Positions 55,166 to 62,731 are shown, counted from the stretch's first letter. The stretch is 64,000 nt of DNA from Sva-07 sp963698435 (GCA_963698435.1 CAVOQV010000007.1:186001-250000); one strand, 5' to 3'. Notes: generated by a model not told the origin, from the letters alone. Numbers and translations are program-made.

Positions 55166-56298
55166 GTGCGGCCTCGGACACCGGCGGTCGCAGCGCCCGA
55201 CGGGTGGCGCTCGACGCGTTGCGACGCATCGAATCGGACGGCGCCTACGCGAACCTCGTCCTCGGCCCCATGCTCACGTCCTCCGGTCTCGGCGACATGG
55301 ATCGGCGATTCGTCACCGAGCTGGTGTACGGCACGACCCGGATGCGACGGGCCTGTGATGCGGTCGTCGATCGGTTCGTCACGTCGCCACCCGACGAGGC
55401 CACACGCTCGGTTCTCCGTCTCGGGGCGTACCAGTTGGTGTTCGCCGGAGTGGCCCCGCACGCCGCAGTGAGCGAAACCGTCGGGCTCGCGCCGAAGCGC
55501 ACCCGCGGTTTCGTCAACGCCGTGCTGCGCAAGGTGGCCCGGCTGTCGACGGCCGAGATGGCGTGGCCGTCCGAGGGCGCTCGGCTCAGTTATCCGGACT
55601 GGATCGTCGACGTGTTCCAGGCGGAGCTCGGTGACGACGCCGTGCCTGCGCTCGAACGGATGAATCAGGCACCGCCGGTCACCGAACGGACCGACGGGTA
55701 CGTGCAGGACGAGTCGTCCCAGTGGGTCGCCGCCGCGGTCGAGGCAAGCGGCGACGAGCTGGTGCTCGACGTGTGCGCTGCGCCGGGTGGCAAGGCGACC
55801 GCGATCGCCACGGGCGGGGCCACGGTGATCGCCAACGACCAACGAGTCGGTCGGGCGCGGCTCGTCGCCGACAACGTCCGCACACTCGGCCTCGAGCTGC
55901 CGGTGGTCGCTGCCGACGGTGTCCACTCACCATTTCGTTCGGCGTCGTTCGACGCGGTTCTGCTCGACGCGCCCTGTTCGGGGCTCGGTGCACTCCGACG
56001 GCGGGCCGACGCCCGTTGGCGGATCCAGCCCGGGGACGTCGCCGATCTCGCGGTGCTGCAGCGCCAACTCCTGGAGTCCGCCGCCGGCCTCGTGGCGACC
56101 GACGGGCGATTGGTGTACAGCGTGTGCACGATCACCGCGGTGGAATCGGTCGACCACCCGACGCCGAGGGGCTTCGAGGTCGACCCGACCCCACCGCCGG
56201 TCGGGAGATGGCGGCCGTTCCGGCAGGGCTGGCGGGTGCTGCCCCAGGACGCCGACACCGACGGCATGGTGATGATTCGGTACCGTCGGTCGCCGTGA
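55162..56298 (+). CDS. rsmB: 16S rRNA (cytosine(967)-C(5))-methyltransferase RsmB
   Basis: About 378 aa. An N-terminal NusB-like RNA-binding domain (ARRVALDALRRIESDGAYANL, LVYGTTRMRRACDAVVDRF) precedes the m5C methyltransferase: VLDVCAAPGGKATAIA, VVAADGVHSPF, LLDAPCSGLGALRRRADARW with the catalytic Cys, and YSVCTITAVES with the release Cys. GTG overlaps the fmt stop (GTGA). A TPQ/EGDMV-like ending (DTDGMVMIRYRR) is present. Confidence 0.9.
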   Translation: MSAASDTGGRSARRVALDALRRIESDGAYANLVLGPMLTSSGLGDMDRRFVTELVYGTTRMRRACDAVVDRFVTSPPDEATRSVLRLGAYQLVFAGVAPHAAVSETVGLAPKRTRGFVNAVLRKVARLSTAEMAWPSEGARLSYPDWIVDVFQAELGDDAVPALERMNQAPPVTERTDGYVQDESSQWVAAAVEASGDELVLDVCAAPGGKATAIATGGATVIANDQRVGRARLVADNVRTLGLELPVVAADGVHSPFRSASFDAVLLDAPCSGLGALRRRADARWRIQPGDVADLAVLQRQLLESAAGLVATDGRLVYSVCTITAVESVDHPTPRGFEVDPTPPPVGRWRPFRQGWRVLPQDADTDGMVMIRYRRSP

Positions 56299-56789
56299 AC
56301 GAATCCGTGAGCCACGAGTCCCCGCCGCGTGCGAAGGTCCTGACGGTCAGCGACGGGGTGATGCGCGGCACCCGCGACGATCTCAGCGGTCGGGCGCTGG
56401 TCGAGCATCTCTCGGCGAACGGATTCGAGGTGACCGACCACCGGGTCACCGCCGACGGGGCCGATCTGGTCGCAGCGGCGATCACCGGGATGGCCGAGGG
56501 GTTCGCGGGCCTGATCGTGTCGACTGGCGGGACCGGTTTCGCTCCGCGTGACCAGACCCCCGAGGGAACGCGCTCGGTGATCGAACGCGAGGCCCCGGGC
56601 ATCGCCGAGGCGATGCGGCTGTGCAACCCGCTCGGGCGGCTGTCCCGGGGCGTTGCCGGCATCCGAGGACAGGCGATCATCGTCAACACGCCCGGCAGCA
56701 CCAAGGGATGCATCGAACAACTGGAGGCCGTGATCGACGTCCTCCCGCACGCCCTGCGTCTCCTCGCGGACACCGACACCTCCCACTGA
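56295..56789 (+). CDS. MogA/MoaB family molybdenum cofactor biosynthesis protein
   Basis: 164-aa domain of the MoaB/MogA superfamily, which adenylylates molybdopterin before metal insertion. TVSDGVMRGTRDDLSG, the substrate motif LIVSTGGTGFAPRDQTPEGT, then LSRGVAGIRGQAIIVNTPGSTKGCIEQL. Together with the MobA-like protein at 19.2 kb it implies molybdopterin use. GTG overlaps the rsmB stop by 4 bp. Confidence 0.85.
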   Translation: MNESVSHESPPRAKVLTVSDGVMRGTRDDLSGRALVEHLSANGFEVTDHRVTADGADLVAAAITGMAEGFAGLIVSTGGTGFAPRDQTPEGTRSVIEREAPGIAEAMRLCNPLGRLSRGVAGIRGQAIIVNTPGSTKGCIEQLEAVIDVLPHALRLLADTDTSH

Positions 56790-56835
56790 AGGCCGGTGGC
56801 CGGGAATCGTCGGGGACGGGCAAGCGACCGGGCGG

Positions 56836-56841
56836 TAGCCT
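56836..56841 (+). promoter_or_regulatory. -10 box of hisG, probably leaderless
   Basis: TAGCCT lies 8 nt before the hisG ATG. The block 56827-56845 is identical over 19 bp with the aroC promoter at 27603-27621. Confidence 0.6.
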
Positions 56842-56849
56842 CGGCGATC

Positions 56850-57722
56850 ATGCTGCGACTGGTCCTCCCGAAAGGCTCGCTCGAGAAAGCGACACTCGAT
56901 CTCTTCGAGCAGGCAGACCTGCCGGTGCAACGCTCCTCCACCGTCGACTACCAGGCGACGATCGACGATCCTCGTATCGAATCGGTGCGCATCCTGCGTC
57001 CCCAGGAGATCCCGATGTACGTGGCCGAAGGCCTCTTCGACGTGGGCATCACCGGGCGGGACTGGGTCGAGGAGACCGGCAGCGTGGTGGAGAGCCTCGG
57101 CGAGTTGAAGTACTCGAAGGCCACGAGCAACCCGATCAAGCTGGTGGTCGCCGTCGCCGGTGACAGCCCCGCGACACGGGTCGAAGACCTCCCCGGTGGC
57201 GTGCGCGTGCAGTCGGAGTATCCCGAGTTGACGAAGCGCTTCTTCGTCGATCACGGCGTCGATGCCCAGGTCCGGCTCTCGTACGGGGCGACCGAGGCGA
57301 AGATCCCGGACATCGCTGACTGTGTCGTCGAGATCACCGAAACCGGTCGAGCGCTCCGCGCGGCCGGGCTGAAGGTGATCGACACGATCATGCTGAGCTA
57401 CACCGAGGTCGTCGCCAACCCCGACTCGGTCAAGAACCCCGAAAAGGCCAAGGCAATGGGGCAGATCATGACGCTGCTCAACGGTGTGCTCGACGCCCGC
57501 GGCCGGGTGATGCTCAAGCTCAACGTCACCGAGGAACATCGCGACGCCGTACTCGCCGTACTCCCGTCGATGAAGTCGCCCACGATGTCGCCCCTCGCCG
57601 GTGGGGGTTACGCCGTCGAGTCGGTGATCGAGAAGAAGACGATCAACCTGGTGATCCCGGCGTTGCGCGATGCCGGCGCGACGGATCTGGTCGAGATGCC
57701 GATCGCCAAGATCGTGCCGTGA
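56850..57722 (+). CDS. hisG: ATP phosphoribosyltransferase, long form
   Basis: First step of histidine synthesis, 290 aa, with the C-terminal ACT-like regulatory domain of the long, HisZ-independent form. LVLPKGSLEKATLDLFEQA, RPQEIPMYVAEGLFDVGITGRDWVEE, and the PRPP site DCVVEITETGRALRAAGLKVID; the last 75 residues (MLKLNVTEEHRDAVLAVLPS) are the histidine-binding part. ATG at 56850 begins directly with LRLVLPKGS. No other his genes are adjacent. Confidence 0.94.
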   Translation: MLRLVLPKGSLEKATLDLFEQADLPVQRSSTVDYQATIDDPRIESVRILRPQEIPMYVAEGLFDVGITGRDWVEETGSVVESLGELKYSKATSNPIKLVVAVAGDSPATRVEDLPGGVRVQSEYPELTKRFFVDHGVDAQVRLSYGATEAKIPDIADCVVEITETGRALRAAGLKVIDTIMLSYTEVVANPDSVKNPEKAKAMGQIMTLLNGVLDARGRVMLKLNVTEEHRDAVLAVLPSMKSPTMSPLAGGGYAVESVIEKKTINLVIPALRDAGATDLVEMPIAKIVP

Positions 57723-57937
57723 CCGAGCTCGCACGCGGGACCGGTCGGCGAGGCGTCGTCACGACATTCGACGAGTCGGTCGGCCTCGGCACCATCTGCG
57801 GGGCCGACGGTGCGCAGCACCGGTTCCACTGCATCGAGATCGCCGACGGCTCGCGAGCGATCGACGTGGGCGCCGAGGTCAGCTTCGACCTGCTGGCGAA
57901 GTTCGGCCGCTGGGAAGCGGCGAACATCCGCTCGTGA
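57719..57937 (+). CDS. Cold-shock-domain-like small protein
   Basis: 72 aa: RRGVVTTFDESVGLGTICGADGAQHRFHCIEIADGSRAIDVGAEVSFDL. The sequence follows the cold-shock fold with VVTTFDESVGLGTI replacing the usual GTVKWFNAEKGFGFI, but the RNP aromatic residues are mostly lost, so nucleic acid binding is doubtful. GTG overlaps the hisG stop by 4 bp and it overlaps the next gene. Confidence 0.7.
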   Translation: MTELARGTGRRGVVTTFDESVGLGTICGADGAQHRFHCIEIADGSRAIDVGAEVSFDLLAKFGRWEAANIRS

Positions 57938-58245
57938 GCGGCGACGCCGGCTACGAGCGCGAGCGTCGCATTCTGGACGTGTTGATGGCGCTGGCCGAGG
58001 GGGAGGTGACGACGTATGGTGACGTCGCCGAGGTCGCCGGCTATCCGAAGCAGCCGCGGCTGGTGGGCCGCATTCTCGCCACCACCGACCTCGACGTGCC
58101 CTGGTGGCGGGTCGTCAACGCTGCGGGCCGGATCGTCAGCGGTCACCCGGGCGAACAGCGCGACCTGCTGCGCTCCGAGGGCGTCCTCGTCGTCGATGAC
58201 CGTGTCCGCGACGCTCCTGTGGGCCGTTTCCGGCGGCCCGACTGA
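57934..58245 (+). CDS. MGMT-family alkyltransferase-like protein
   Basis: 103-aa DNA-binding domain of the O6-methylguanine-DNA methyltransferase family: LAEGEVTTYGDVAEVAGYPKQPRLVGRILATT. The catalytic PCHRV is replaced by PWWRVVNAAGRI, with Trp for Cys. ATL proteins with this change bind O6-alkylguanine and hand it to nucleotide excision repair without dealkylation, known for E. coli and yeast homologues. GTG overlaps the upstream gene by 4 bp. Confidence 0.85.
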   Translation: MSGDAGYERERRILDVLMALAEGEVTTYGDVAEVAGYPKQPRLVGRILATTDLDVPWWRVVNAAGRIVSGHPGEQRDLLRSEGVLVVDDRVRDAPVGRFRRPD

Positions 58246-58328
58246 CCCGACTGTGCCGTCACGACCGCGAGAACCGGCCCGACCGATGATCGGACGGATC
58301 ACCAGGCCGATCGCGACACGCTGCGATG

Positions 58329-58706
58329 TCAGGCGTTCGGCGGCTCGCCGGCGCTCTGGCCCTTGATCTGCACGAACGCCAGCCGGATGTTGTTGAGCGC
58401 GTCGCGCATCGTGGGATAGTCCTCGCCGAGCCGTTCGCCCAGACCGTCGACGAGACACGCCACGGCGTCGATGGCGAGGACCGACTGGTGCAGATCGGGC
58501 GGAGAGGCCGACAGGTGGATCGCCGCCAGTTCGTAGAGGCCCATCACGTGATTGGTGACGACGATCTCGGCGGGAACGTCGGCGAGGCGTTCGCGTGCCT
58601 CCTGCATCGCCCGCTCGGCGTCGGCGAGCGCATCAGCGGTCTCCGGATCGAGGGCGTCGGCCCCCACGAGGTCGTCGGCGTCGTGTGGAGAGGTTTCGTC
58701 ACTCAC
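58329..58706 (-). CDS. DUF1844 family protein
   Basis: 125 aa, a variant of DUF1844: VTNHVMGLYELAAIHLSASPPDLHQSVLAIDAVACLVDGLGERLGE then LNNIRLAFVQIKG. Function unknown. A DUF1844 gene next to infC is common in actinobacteria, often divergent or adjacent. GTG at 58706 is chosen because a TAGGGT box lies 7 nt before it. Confidence 0.78.
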   Translation of the reverse strand: MSDETSPHDADDLVGADALDPETADALADAERAMQEARERLADVPAEIVVTNHVMGLYELAAIHLSASPPDLHQSVLAIDAVACLVDGLGERLGEDYPTMRDALNNIRLAFVQIKGQSAGEPPNA

Positions 58707-58712
58707 GTGCGC

Positions 58713-58719
58713 TACCCTA
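58713..58719. promoter_or_regulatory. Shared bidirectional -10 element, DUF1844 gene and infC operon
   Basis: TACCCTA contains TACCCT for the plus strand (58713-58718) and TAGGGT for the minus strand (58714-58719). The minus box is 7 nt before the DUF1844 GTG (leaderless); the plus box leaves a leader of about 200 nt before infC. Confidence 0.5.
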
Positions 58720-58739
58720 CCGATCACAATTGAGGCGAA

Positions 58740-58756
58740 GTGGGGGAGACCCCCAC
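58740..58756 (+). promoter_or_regulatory. Perfect hairpin in the infC leader
   Basis: GTGGGGG (58740-58746), loop AGA, CCCCCAC (58750-58756). The region from 58720 to 58922 otherwise contains no recognised gene. The hairpin may act in attenuation of the infC-rpmI-rplT operon, for which L20-binding leaders are known in other phyla; no such consensus is recognised here. Confidence 0.45.
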
Positions 58757-58922
58757 CCGGCCAGTTCTGCTGCGTCCGGGTCACAAGGCTGAGACCAGCC
58801 CCCGGTCGACGGGTCCGACGAGGACCACGCCGATCAGTGTCGGGTCGCTCCGCGTGCGGTTCGCGTCGAGCGCCAACATGATTCAGACACTGGGGAGGCC
58901 CATTGCACAGGAGTGATCAGCC

Positions 58923-59594
58923 ATAGCACCGCGACCAGAACAACGGGGCGACCAGCACCGCGTGAACGACCGCATCCGATCTCGTGAAGTCCGACTCATC
59001 GGACCGACCGGAGACCAACTCGGAATCAAGGCCGTTCCCGATGCGCTGAGAATGGCCCGAGGTCTCGAACTCGACTTGGTCGAGGTGGCCCCGAACGCCA
59101 ACCCTCCCGTCTGCCGGATCATGGATTACGGCAAGTTCAAGTACGAAGAGGGTCAAAAGGCAAAGGAAGCACGCAAGAAGTCGACGAACGTGTCGGTGAA
59201 GGAAGTGAAGTACCGGCCGAAGATCGGCAAGGGCGACTTCGACACCAAGACACGCAACGTGATCCGCTTCATCGAGGAGGGCCACAAGGTCAAGATCACC
59301 TTGCAGTTCCGAGGTCGCGAGATGGCACACCCAGAGCTCGGGTCGAAGATCCTCGACGACGTGCTCGAAGCGGTGGGTCCGGCAGCGAAGGTCGACACGC
59401 AGGCACGCCTCGAGGGGCGCAGCATGTCGATGACGTTGTCGCCGGACAAGCAGGCCCAAGAAGCGATCAAGAAGGCAGCGGCCGAAGCCGAGCGCCAGGC
59501 GAAAGCCGACGCAGAGGCGGAAGCGGCAGTTGCCAATGAAGCACCAGAAGGAGTATCCGATGCCGAAGATGAAAACGTCGAAGACGGCAGCTAA
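58923..59594 (+). CDS. infC: Translation initiation factor IF-3, probable AUA start
   Basis: 223 aa if started at ATA 58923. The core is VNDRIRSREVRLIGPTGDQLGIKAVPDALRMARGLELDLVEVAP, NPPVCRIMDYGKFKYEEG, then the C-domain (KEVKYRPKIGKGDFDTKTRNVIRFIEEGHKVKITLQFRGREM). The common RVNDRIR motif includes the Arg before the V at 58962, so translation must start earlier; between the in-frame TGA at 58914 and 58962 the only plausible initiator is ATA 58923, 9 nt after AGGAG (58909-58913). IF3 genes with AUU/AUA/AUC starts are autoregulated by IF3. The GTG at 58962 is the alternative. A 30-residue acidic tail runs into rpmI. Confidence 0.88.
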   Translation: MAPRPEQRGDQHRVNDRIRSREVRLIGPTGDQLGIKAVPDALRMARGLELDLVEVAPNANPPVCRIMDYGKFKYEEGQKAKEARKKSTNVSVKEVKYRPKIGKGDFDTKTRNVIRFIEEGHKVKITLQFRGREMAHPELGSKILDDVLEAVGPAAKVDTQARLEGRSMSMTLSPDKQAQEAIKKAAAEAERQAKADAEAEAAVANEAPEGVSDAEDENVEDGS

Positions 59595-59757
59595 GCGATT
59601 CAAGAAGACCGGCACCGGTCGTCTGCGTCACGAGCAGCAGAACAACCAGCACAAGTTCGAGTACAAGACGTCCTCGCGCAAGCACCGTCTCGATCGTGAT
59701 GCCGACGTGCATCCGAGCGACGAGAAGAAGATCAAGCGCCTCCTCGCCGAGCGCTGA
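59560..59757 (+). CDS. rpmI: 50S ribosomal protein L35
   Basis: 65 aa: PKMKTSKTAAKRFKKTGTGRLRHEQ then HKFEYKTSSRKHRLDRDADVHPSDEKKIKRLL. ATG at 59560 is preceded by AGAAGGAG. It overlaps the infC 3' end by 35 bp in another frame, so the acidic IF3 tail and the L35 start share DNA. Confidence 0.95.
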   Translation: MPKMKTSKTAAKRFKKTGTGRLRHEQQNNQHKFEYKTSSRKHRLDRDADVHPSDEKKIKRLLAER

Positions 59758-59806
59758 GACAAACCCGGAGCATCGCTCCGATCGAACGTTCCGAGGAGGA
59801 ATCGAA

Positions 59807-60163
59807 ATGGCACGTGTGAAGCGTGGTGTCGCATCGAAGAAGCGACACAAGAAGGTACTGAAGCAGGCCAAGGGCTACTACGGCAACAAGAGCCGTTCGT
59901 TCCGGGCCGCCAACGAACAGGTGATGCGGTCGGGCAACTACGCCTTCCGTGACCGTCGCGCCCGCAAGGGTGAGATGCGGCGACTGTGGATCCAGCGCAT
60001 CAACGCCGGAACCCGTCAGCACGACATGAGCTACAGCCGGTTCATCGCCGGCCTGAATGCCGCAGGTATCGAGGTCGACCGCAAGATCCTTGCGGATCTC
60101 GCCGTGACCGACGCCGACGCGTTCGGCAAGCTCGTCGAGACCGCCAAGGGCGCGCTCGCCTGA
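59807..60163 (+). CDS. rplT: 50S ribosomal protein L20
   Basis: 118 aa: ARVKRGVASKKRHKKVLKQAKGYYGNKSRSFRAANEQVM and RDRRARKGEMRRLWIQRINAG, then YSRFIAGLNAAGIEVDRKILADLAV. It binds 23S rRNA early in assembly and in many bacteria represses this operon. The ATG follows GAGGAGG. Confidence 0.97.
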   Translation: MARVKRGVASKKRHKKVLKQAKGYYGNKSRSFRAANEQVMRSGNYAFRDRRARKGEMRRLWIQRINAGTRQHDMSYSRFIAGLNAAGIEVDRKILADLAVTDADAFGKLVETAKGALA

Positions 60164-60170
60164 ATCGATC

Positions 60171-60191
60171 GTGTGGCCCGATCGGCCACAC
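60171..60191 (+). terminator. Hairpin after rplT
   Basis: GTGTGGCC (60171-60178), loop CGATC, GGCCACAC (60184-60191), perfect 8-bp stem, 7 nt after the rplT stop. There is no U run, so termination efficiency is uncertain, and the stem overlaps the upstream region of the methyltransferase. Confidence 0.5.
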
Positions 60192-60200
60192 TGGTGCACG

Positions 60201-61016
60201 ATGAGTGCGCTGGCGTTCAACAATCAACGAGTACAGCAACTGCGGCGCCTGATCGGGCGCCGCAGTTCGCGTCACGACGAAGGTCGCTTCGTCGTGGAGG
60301 GTCCCGTCCTCGTCGCCGAGGCGGTCTGCGCCGGTTGGGAGTGCGAAGCGCAGTTCGTGGCCGCCGAGGCCGACGGCGTCGTCCAGCCCGGCATCGACGG
60401 CGCCGGACCGGTGTTCGAGTTGGCCGATGGTCTCCTCGAACGGGTCGCGTCGACCGAAACCCCTCAGAACCCGATTGCGATCGTGCGGATGCGCGACCAC
60501 GGCCCGGTCGGGCCGTTGCTGGCTGCCGCATCGTTCGTGGTGGTGCTCGACGCCATCGCCGATCCCGGCAACCTCGGAACGATCCTGCGCTCGGCCGAGG
60601 CGTCGGGTGCTGACCTGGTGGTGCTCACCCCCGGCAGCGTCGACGCCTACAACCCGAAGGTGGTGCGAGCATCCGCCGGTGCGCTCTTCCACGTGCCGGT
60701 GGTCGAGGCAACGCTCGACGAGGTCGTGGCGTCGGGTTTCACCACGATCGGCACGACCAGTCACGATGCCGTCGGTCGAACCGTCGAGGCCCACACCGAG
60801 GTCGACTTCACCGGTCGGGTGGCGCTCGTCATGGGGAACGAAGCCGCGGGGCTTCCCGACGACTGGAACGACTCGTCGGGCCCGATTCGACGTTGGGTGA
60901 CGATCCCGCACGTCGGGCGCAGCGAATCGCTCAACGTGGCGATGGCAGCCACGGTGCTCGTCTTCGAAGCCGCCCGCCAGCGCGACGATCGACGAGCGAT
61001 GGGGACGGCGCCGTGA
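60201..61016 (+). CDS. TrmH (SpoU) family RNA 2'-O-methyltransferase
   Basis: 271-aa SPOUT-fold methyltransferase. N-terminal substrate domain (VQQLRRLIGRRSSRHDEGRFVVEGPVLVAEAV), then motif 1 DAIADPGNLGTILRSAEASGAD, motif 2 LVMGNEAAGLP and motif 3 IPHVGRSESLNVAMAATVLVFE, the knot that binds SAM. The target could be 23S rRNA G2251-like or tRNA; it cannot be told. It often follows rplT. Confidence 0.9.
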   Translation: MSALAFNNQRVQQLRRLIGRRSSRHDEGRFVVEGPVLVAEAVCAGWECEAQFVAAEADGVVQPGIDGAGPVFELADGLLERVASTETPQNPIAIVRMRDHGPVGPLLAAASFVVVLDAIADPGNLGTILRSAEASGADLVVLTPGSVDAYNPKVVRASAGALFHVPVVEATLDEVVASGFTTIGTTSHDAVGRTVEAHTEVDFTGRVALVMGNEAAGLPDDWNDSSGPIRRWVTIPHVGRSESLNVAMAATVLVFEAARQRDDRRAMGTAP

Positions 61017-61435
61017 CCACCGACGTGATACCGATCCTTCGAGTGGCCGAGGTATCTCGTGCAGTCGAGTGGTACGGGAGACTCGGGTTCGTCCAGGTCT
61101 TCGCGCACCGACTCGAACCGCACCTGCCTGCCTACGTCGGGATCCGGCGCGATGACGCCCAGATCCCCCTGTCCGAACACGCCGGCGATCTGTCGGTGTC
61201 GTTCATCGAGTTCGGGTGGTCTGGCCGTCGCTACGACCGCACGAATTCCATCAGGGGACTCCATCGGCGTGATGTTGTGGGCTCTTCGCCACGGCTTCAC
61301 TCGAGCCCGTCGAAGGCCGGCGGGTACGCCACGGTGCCCCGCAGTGAGTGGTCCGTCGGGTCGTACGAAGCCAGCAGCATCACCTGGGCAGCGGCCGGAG
61401 GGGCCCAGTCGGGGAGTGGGAGCGTGATGCCGTAG
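61013..61435 (+). CDS. Glyoxalase/bleomycin resistance family protein, C-terminal half apparently degraded
   Basis: N-terminal VIPILRVAEVSRAVEWYGRLGFVQVFAHRLEPHLPAYVGI and IPLSEHAGD are typical of the vicinal-oxygen-chelate fold (about residues 4-55). After that the frame continues with low-complexity Arg/Ser sequence (FGWSGRRYDRTN) instead of the second beta-alpha-beta-beta-beta unit. No other frame restores the expected ending. The last 139 bp overlap the convergent GNAT gene. It may be a truncated remnant or a very divergent member. GTG overlaps the methyltransferase stop. Confidence 0.5.
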   Translation: MTTDVIPILRVAEVSRAVEWYGRLGFVQVFAHRLEPHLPAYVGIRRDDAQIPLSEHAGDLSVSFIEFGWSGRRYDRTNSIRGLHRRDVVGSSPRLHSSPSKAGGYATVPRSEWSVGSYEASSITWAAAGGAQSGSGSVMP

Positions 61436-61836
61436 GCCGACGCCGCGACGAAACCGAATCGCGCGTAGTAGGCGGGGCTCCCCTCGAGCACGACCAGCGG
61501 CTCGCCTCGTTGATCGGCGATCGTCGTGGCCACCCTCACCAGTTCCCCACCGACTCCGCGACCGTGGAACGCAGGCATCACCGCAAGCGGCGACAGCATC
61601 ACGATCGAGCGCTCGCCGCCGCCTGGTGACTGCAGCATGGCACGGCTGATCATCACATGCCCGACCACCCCGCCGTCGTCGAGTTCGGCGACGAGGTCCA
61701 TCGACGGTTCGTACTCGGGAGACGCTCGGATGCGTTCCACCAGGTCGGCCTCGGCATCGGTGCCGAACGCGTCGGCGACGATCCGCCGGATCGCGGCATG
61801 GTCGCCCGCACTCGATCGTCGTACCACCGGAGTCAT
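61297..61836 (-). CDS. GNAT family N-acetyltransferase
   Basis: 179-aa acetyltransferase: RRIVADAFGTDAEADLVERIR at the start, VVGHVMISRAML, then the acetyl-CoA pyrophosphate loop AVMPAFHGRGVGGELVRVA (Q/R-x-x-G-x-G/A) and LEGSPAYYARFGFVAAS. Target unknown. The ATG at 61836 is used because longer starts add low-complexity sequence. Confidence 0.82.
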   Translation of the reverse strand: MTPVVRRSSAGDHAAIRRIVADAFGTDAEADLVERIRASPEYEPSMDLVAELDDGGVVGHVMISRAMLQSPGGGERSIVMLSPLAVMPAFHGRGVGGELVRVATTIADQRGEPLVVLEGSPAYYARFGFVAASAYGITLPLPDWAPPAAAQVMLLASYDPTDHSLRGTVAYPPAFDGLE

Positions 61837-61873
61837 GACCCGCCCGTCGTCTGGCGCATGCACACGGTGCGGC

Positions 61874-62611
61874 TCAGCGGAGTTCGAACGGCGGGTAGCG
61901 GTCGGTGACGAGGAGAAACGCGTAGGCGTAGACACGCAGGCTCCATCGCCCGACACCGACGACGTAGTCGAACAGTCCTCTCGGGTATCGGCCGGTGAAC
62001 AGGATTGCGAACCATGCGAACACGACGGCGAAGAATGTGCCGATCCACAGGAAGAACAAGATCAGGAAGTGCGGGATCGCCAGGAACCATTTCACCAGCG
62101 GCAGCCACCGATTGAGGTCGCGTTCGACATCGTCCGGATAGTCGATGTCGAGGTGCACGCTCTGCTCGTCGACCGTCGAGGGGTAGTCGTCGGCGAGCAG
62201 GGCGAAGTAGGCCCCGACTCGGGCGCTGAAGCGGGTGAGCTCCAGGGCGAAATCGAACCACCAACGCGGGTAGCGCTGCCGGAACAGGATCATCAGGAGT
62301 GTCGCAGCGAACAACGCGCCCGTGATGCTGGCGCCCGTGAAGGTGATCCAATCGCCGTCGGCTGTCTGGACCGAGCTCGTGCTGCTGTTCGTGATGATCC
62401 CGAGGATGATGGCGATCGGGATGATCAAGATGAGTCGGAAGGCCGTGGTGACGCGATTCGACGTCTCCGGGTAGTCGATCGTCAGCCGAGCCGGATACGG
62501 GGCAGCGTTCACCGCAGGGACTGGTCCTGCTGACGGCGGGGGAGGGGGTGGCGGGGGAGGTGTTGGGGGTGACATCGACATCGTCGGTCTACTTTCGTTC
62601 GAGGACGACAT
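61874..62611 (-). CDS. DUF4389 family membrane protein with proline-rich N-terminus
   Basis: 245 aa. An N-terminal tract of about 17 prolines (PPTPPPPPPPPPSAGP) precedes LTIDYPETSNRVTTAFRLIL. Four hydrophobic segments are seen; the duplicated pattern YPRWWFDFALELTRFSARVGAYFALL and YPRGLFDYVVGVGRWSLRVYAYAFLL with LLxDDYP is DUF4389. Function unknown. Translation of the poly-Pro tract should depend on EF-P, whose gene is at 31.5 kb. ATG at 62581 is an alternative start. Confidence 0.78.
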   Translation of the reverse strand: MSSSNESRPTMSMSPPTPPPPPPPPPSAGPVPAVNAAPYPARLTIDYPETSNRVTTAFRLILIIPIAIILGIITNSSTSSVQTADGDWITFTGASITGALFAATLLMILFRQRYPRWWFDFALELTRFSARVGAYFALLADDYPSTVDEQSVHLDIDYPDDVERDLNRWLPLVKWFLAIPHFLILFFLWIGTFFAVVFAWFAILFTGRYPRGLFDYVVGVGRWSLRVYAYAFLLVTDRYPPFELR

Positions 62612-62731
62612 TCATGTTGCGCCTCGGGCACGTCGGCCACAAGGGTCCTCTGGCTGATTCGAGATCATCCATTCGGCCGATGCAGGCCACGGCTCGGCAC
62701 ATCGCGTACGTCGGTCGGTGTGGGACAGCGC

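Noticed and set aside
58740..58800. CTGAGACC motif with a GC hairpin resembling a TPP riboswitch
   Set aside because: The second conserved segment (CTGATCTGG ... GCGGAGG) is missing and the downstream gene is infC, not thiamine metabolism.
60893..61012. Longer start for the glyoxalase-like protein
   Set aside because: That upstream part lies within the methyltransferase gene in another frame and lacks similarity; GTG 61013 overlaps the stop as in neighbouring genes.
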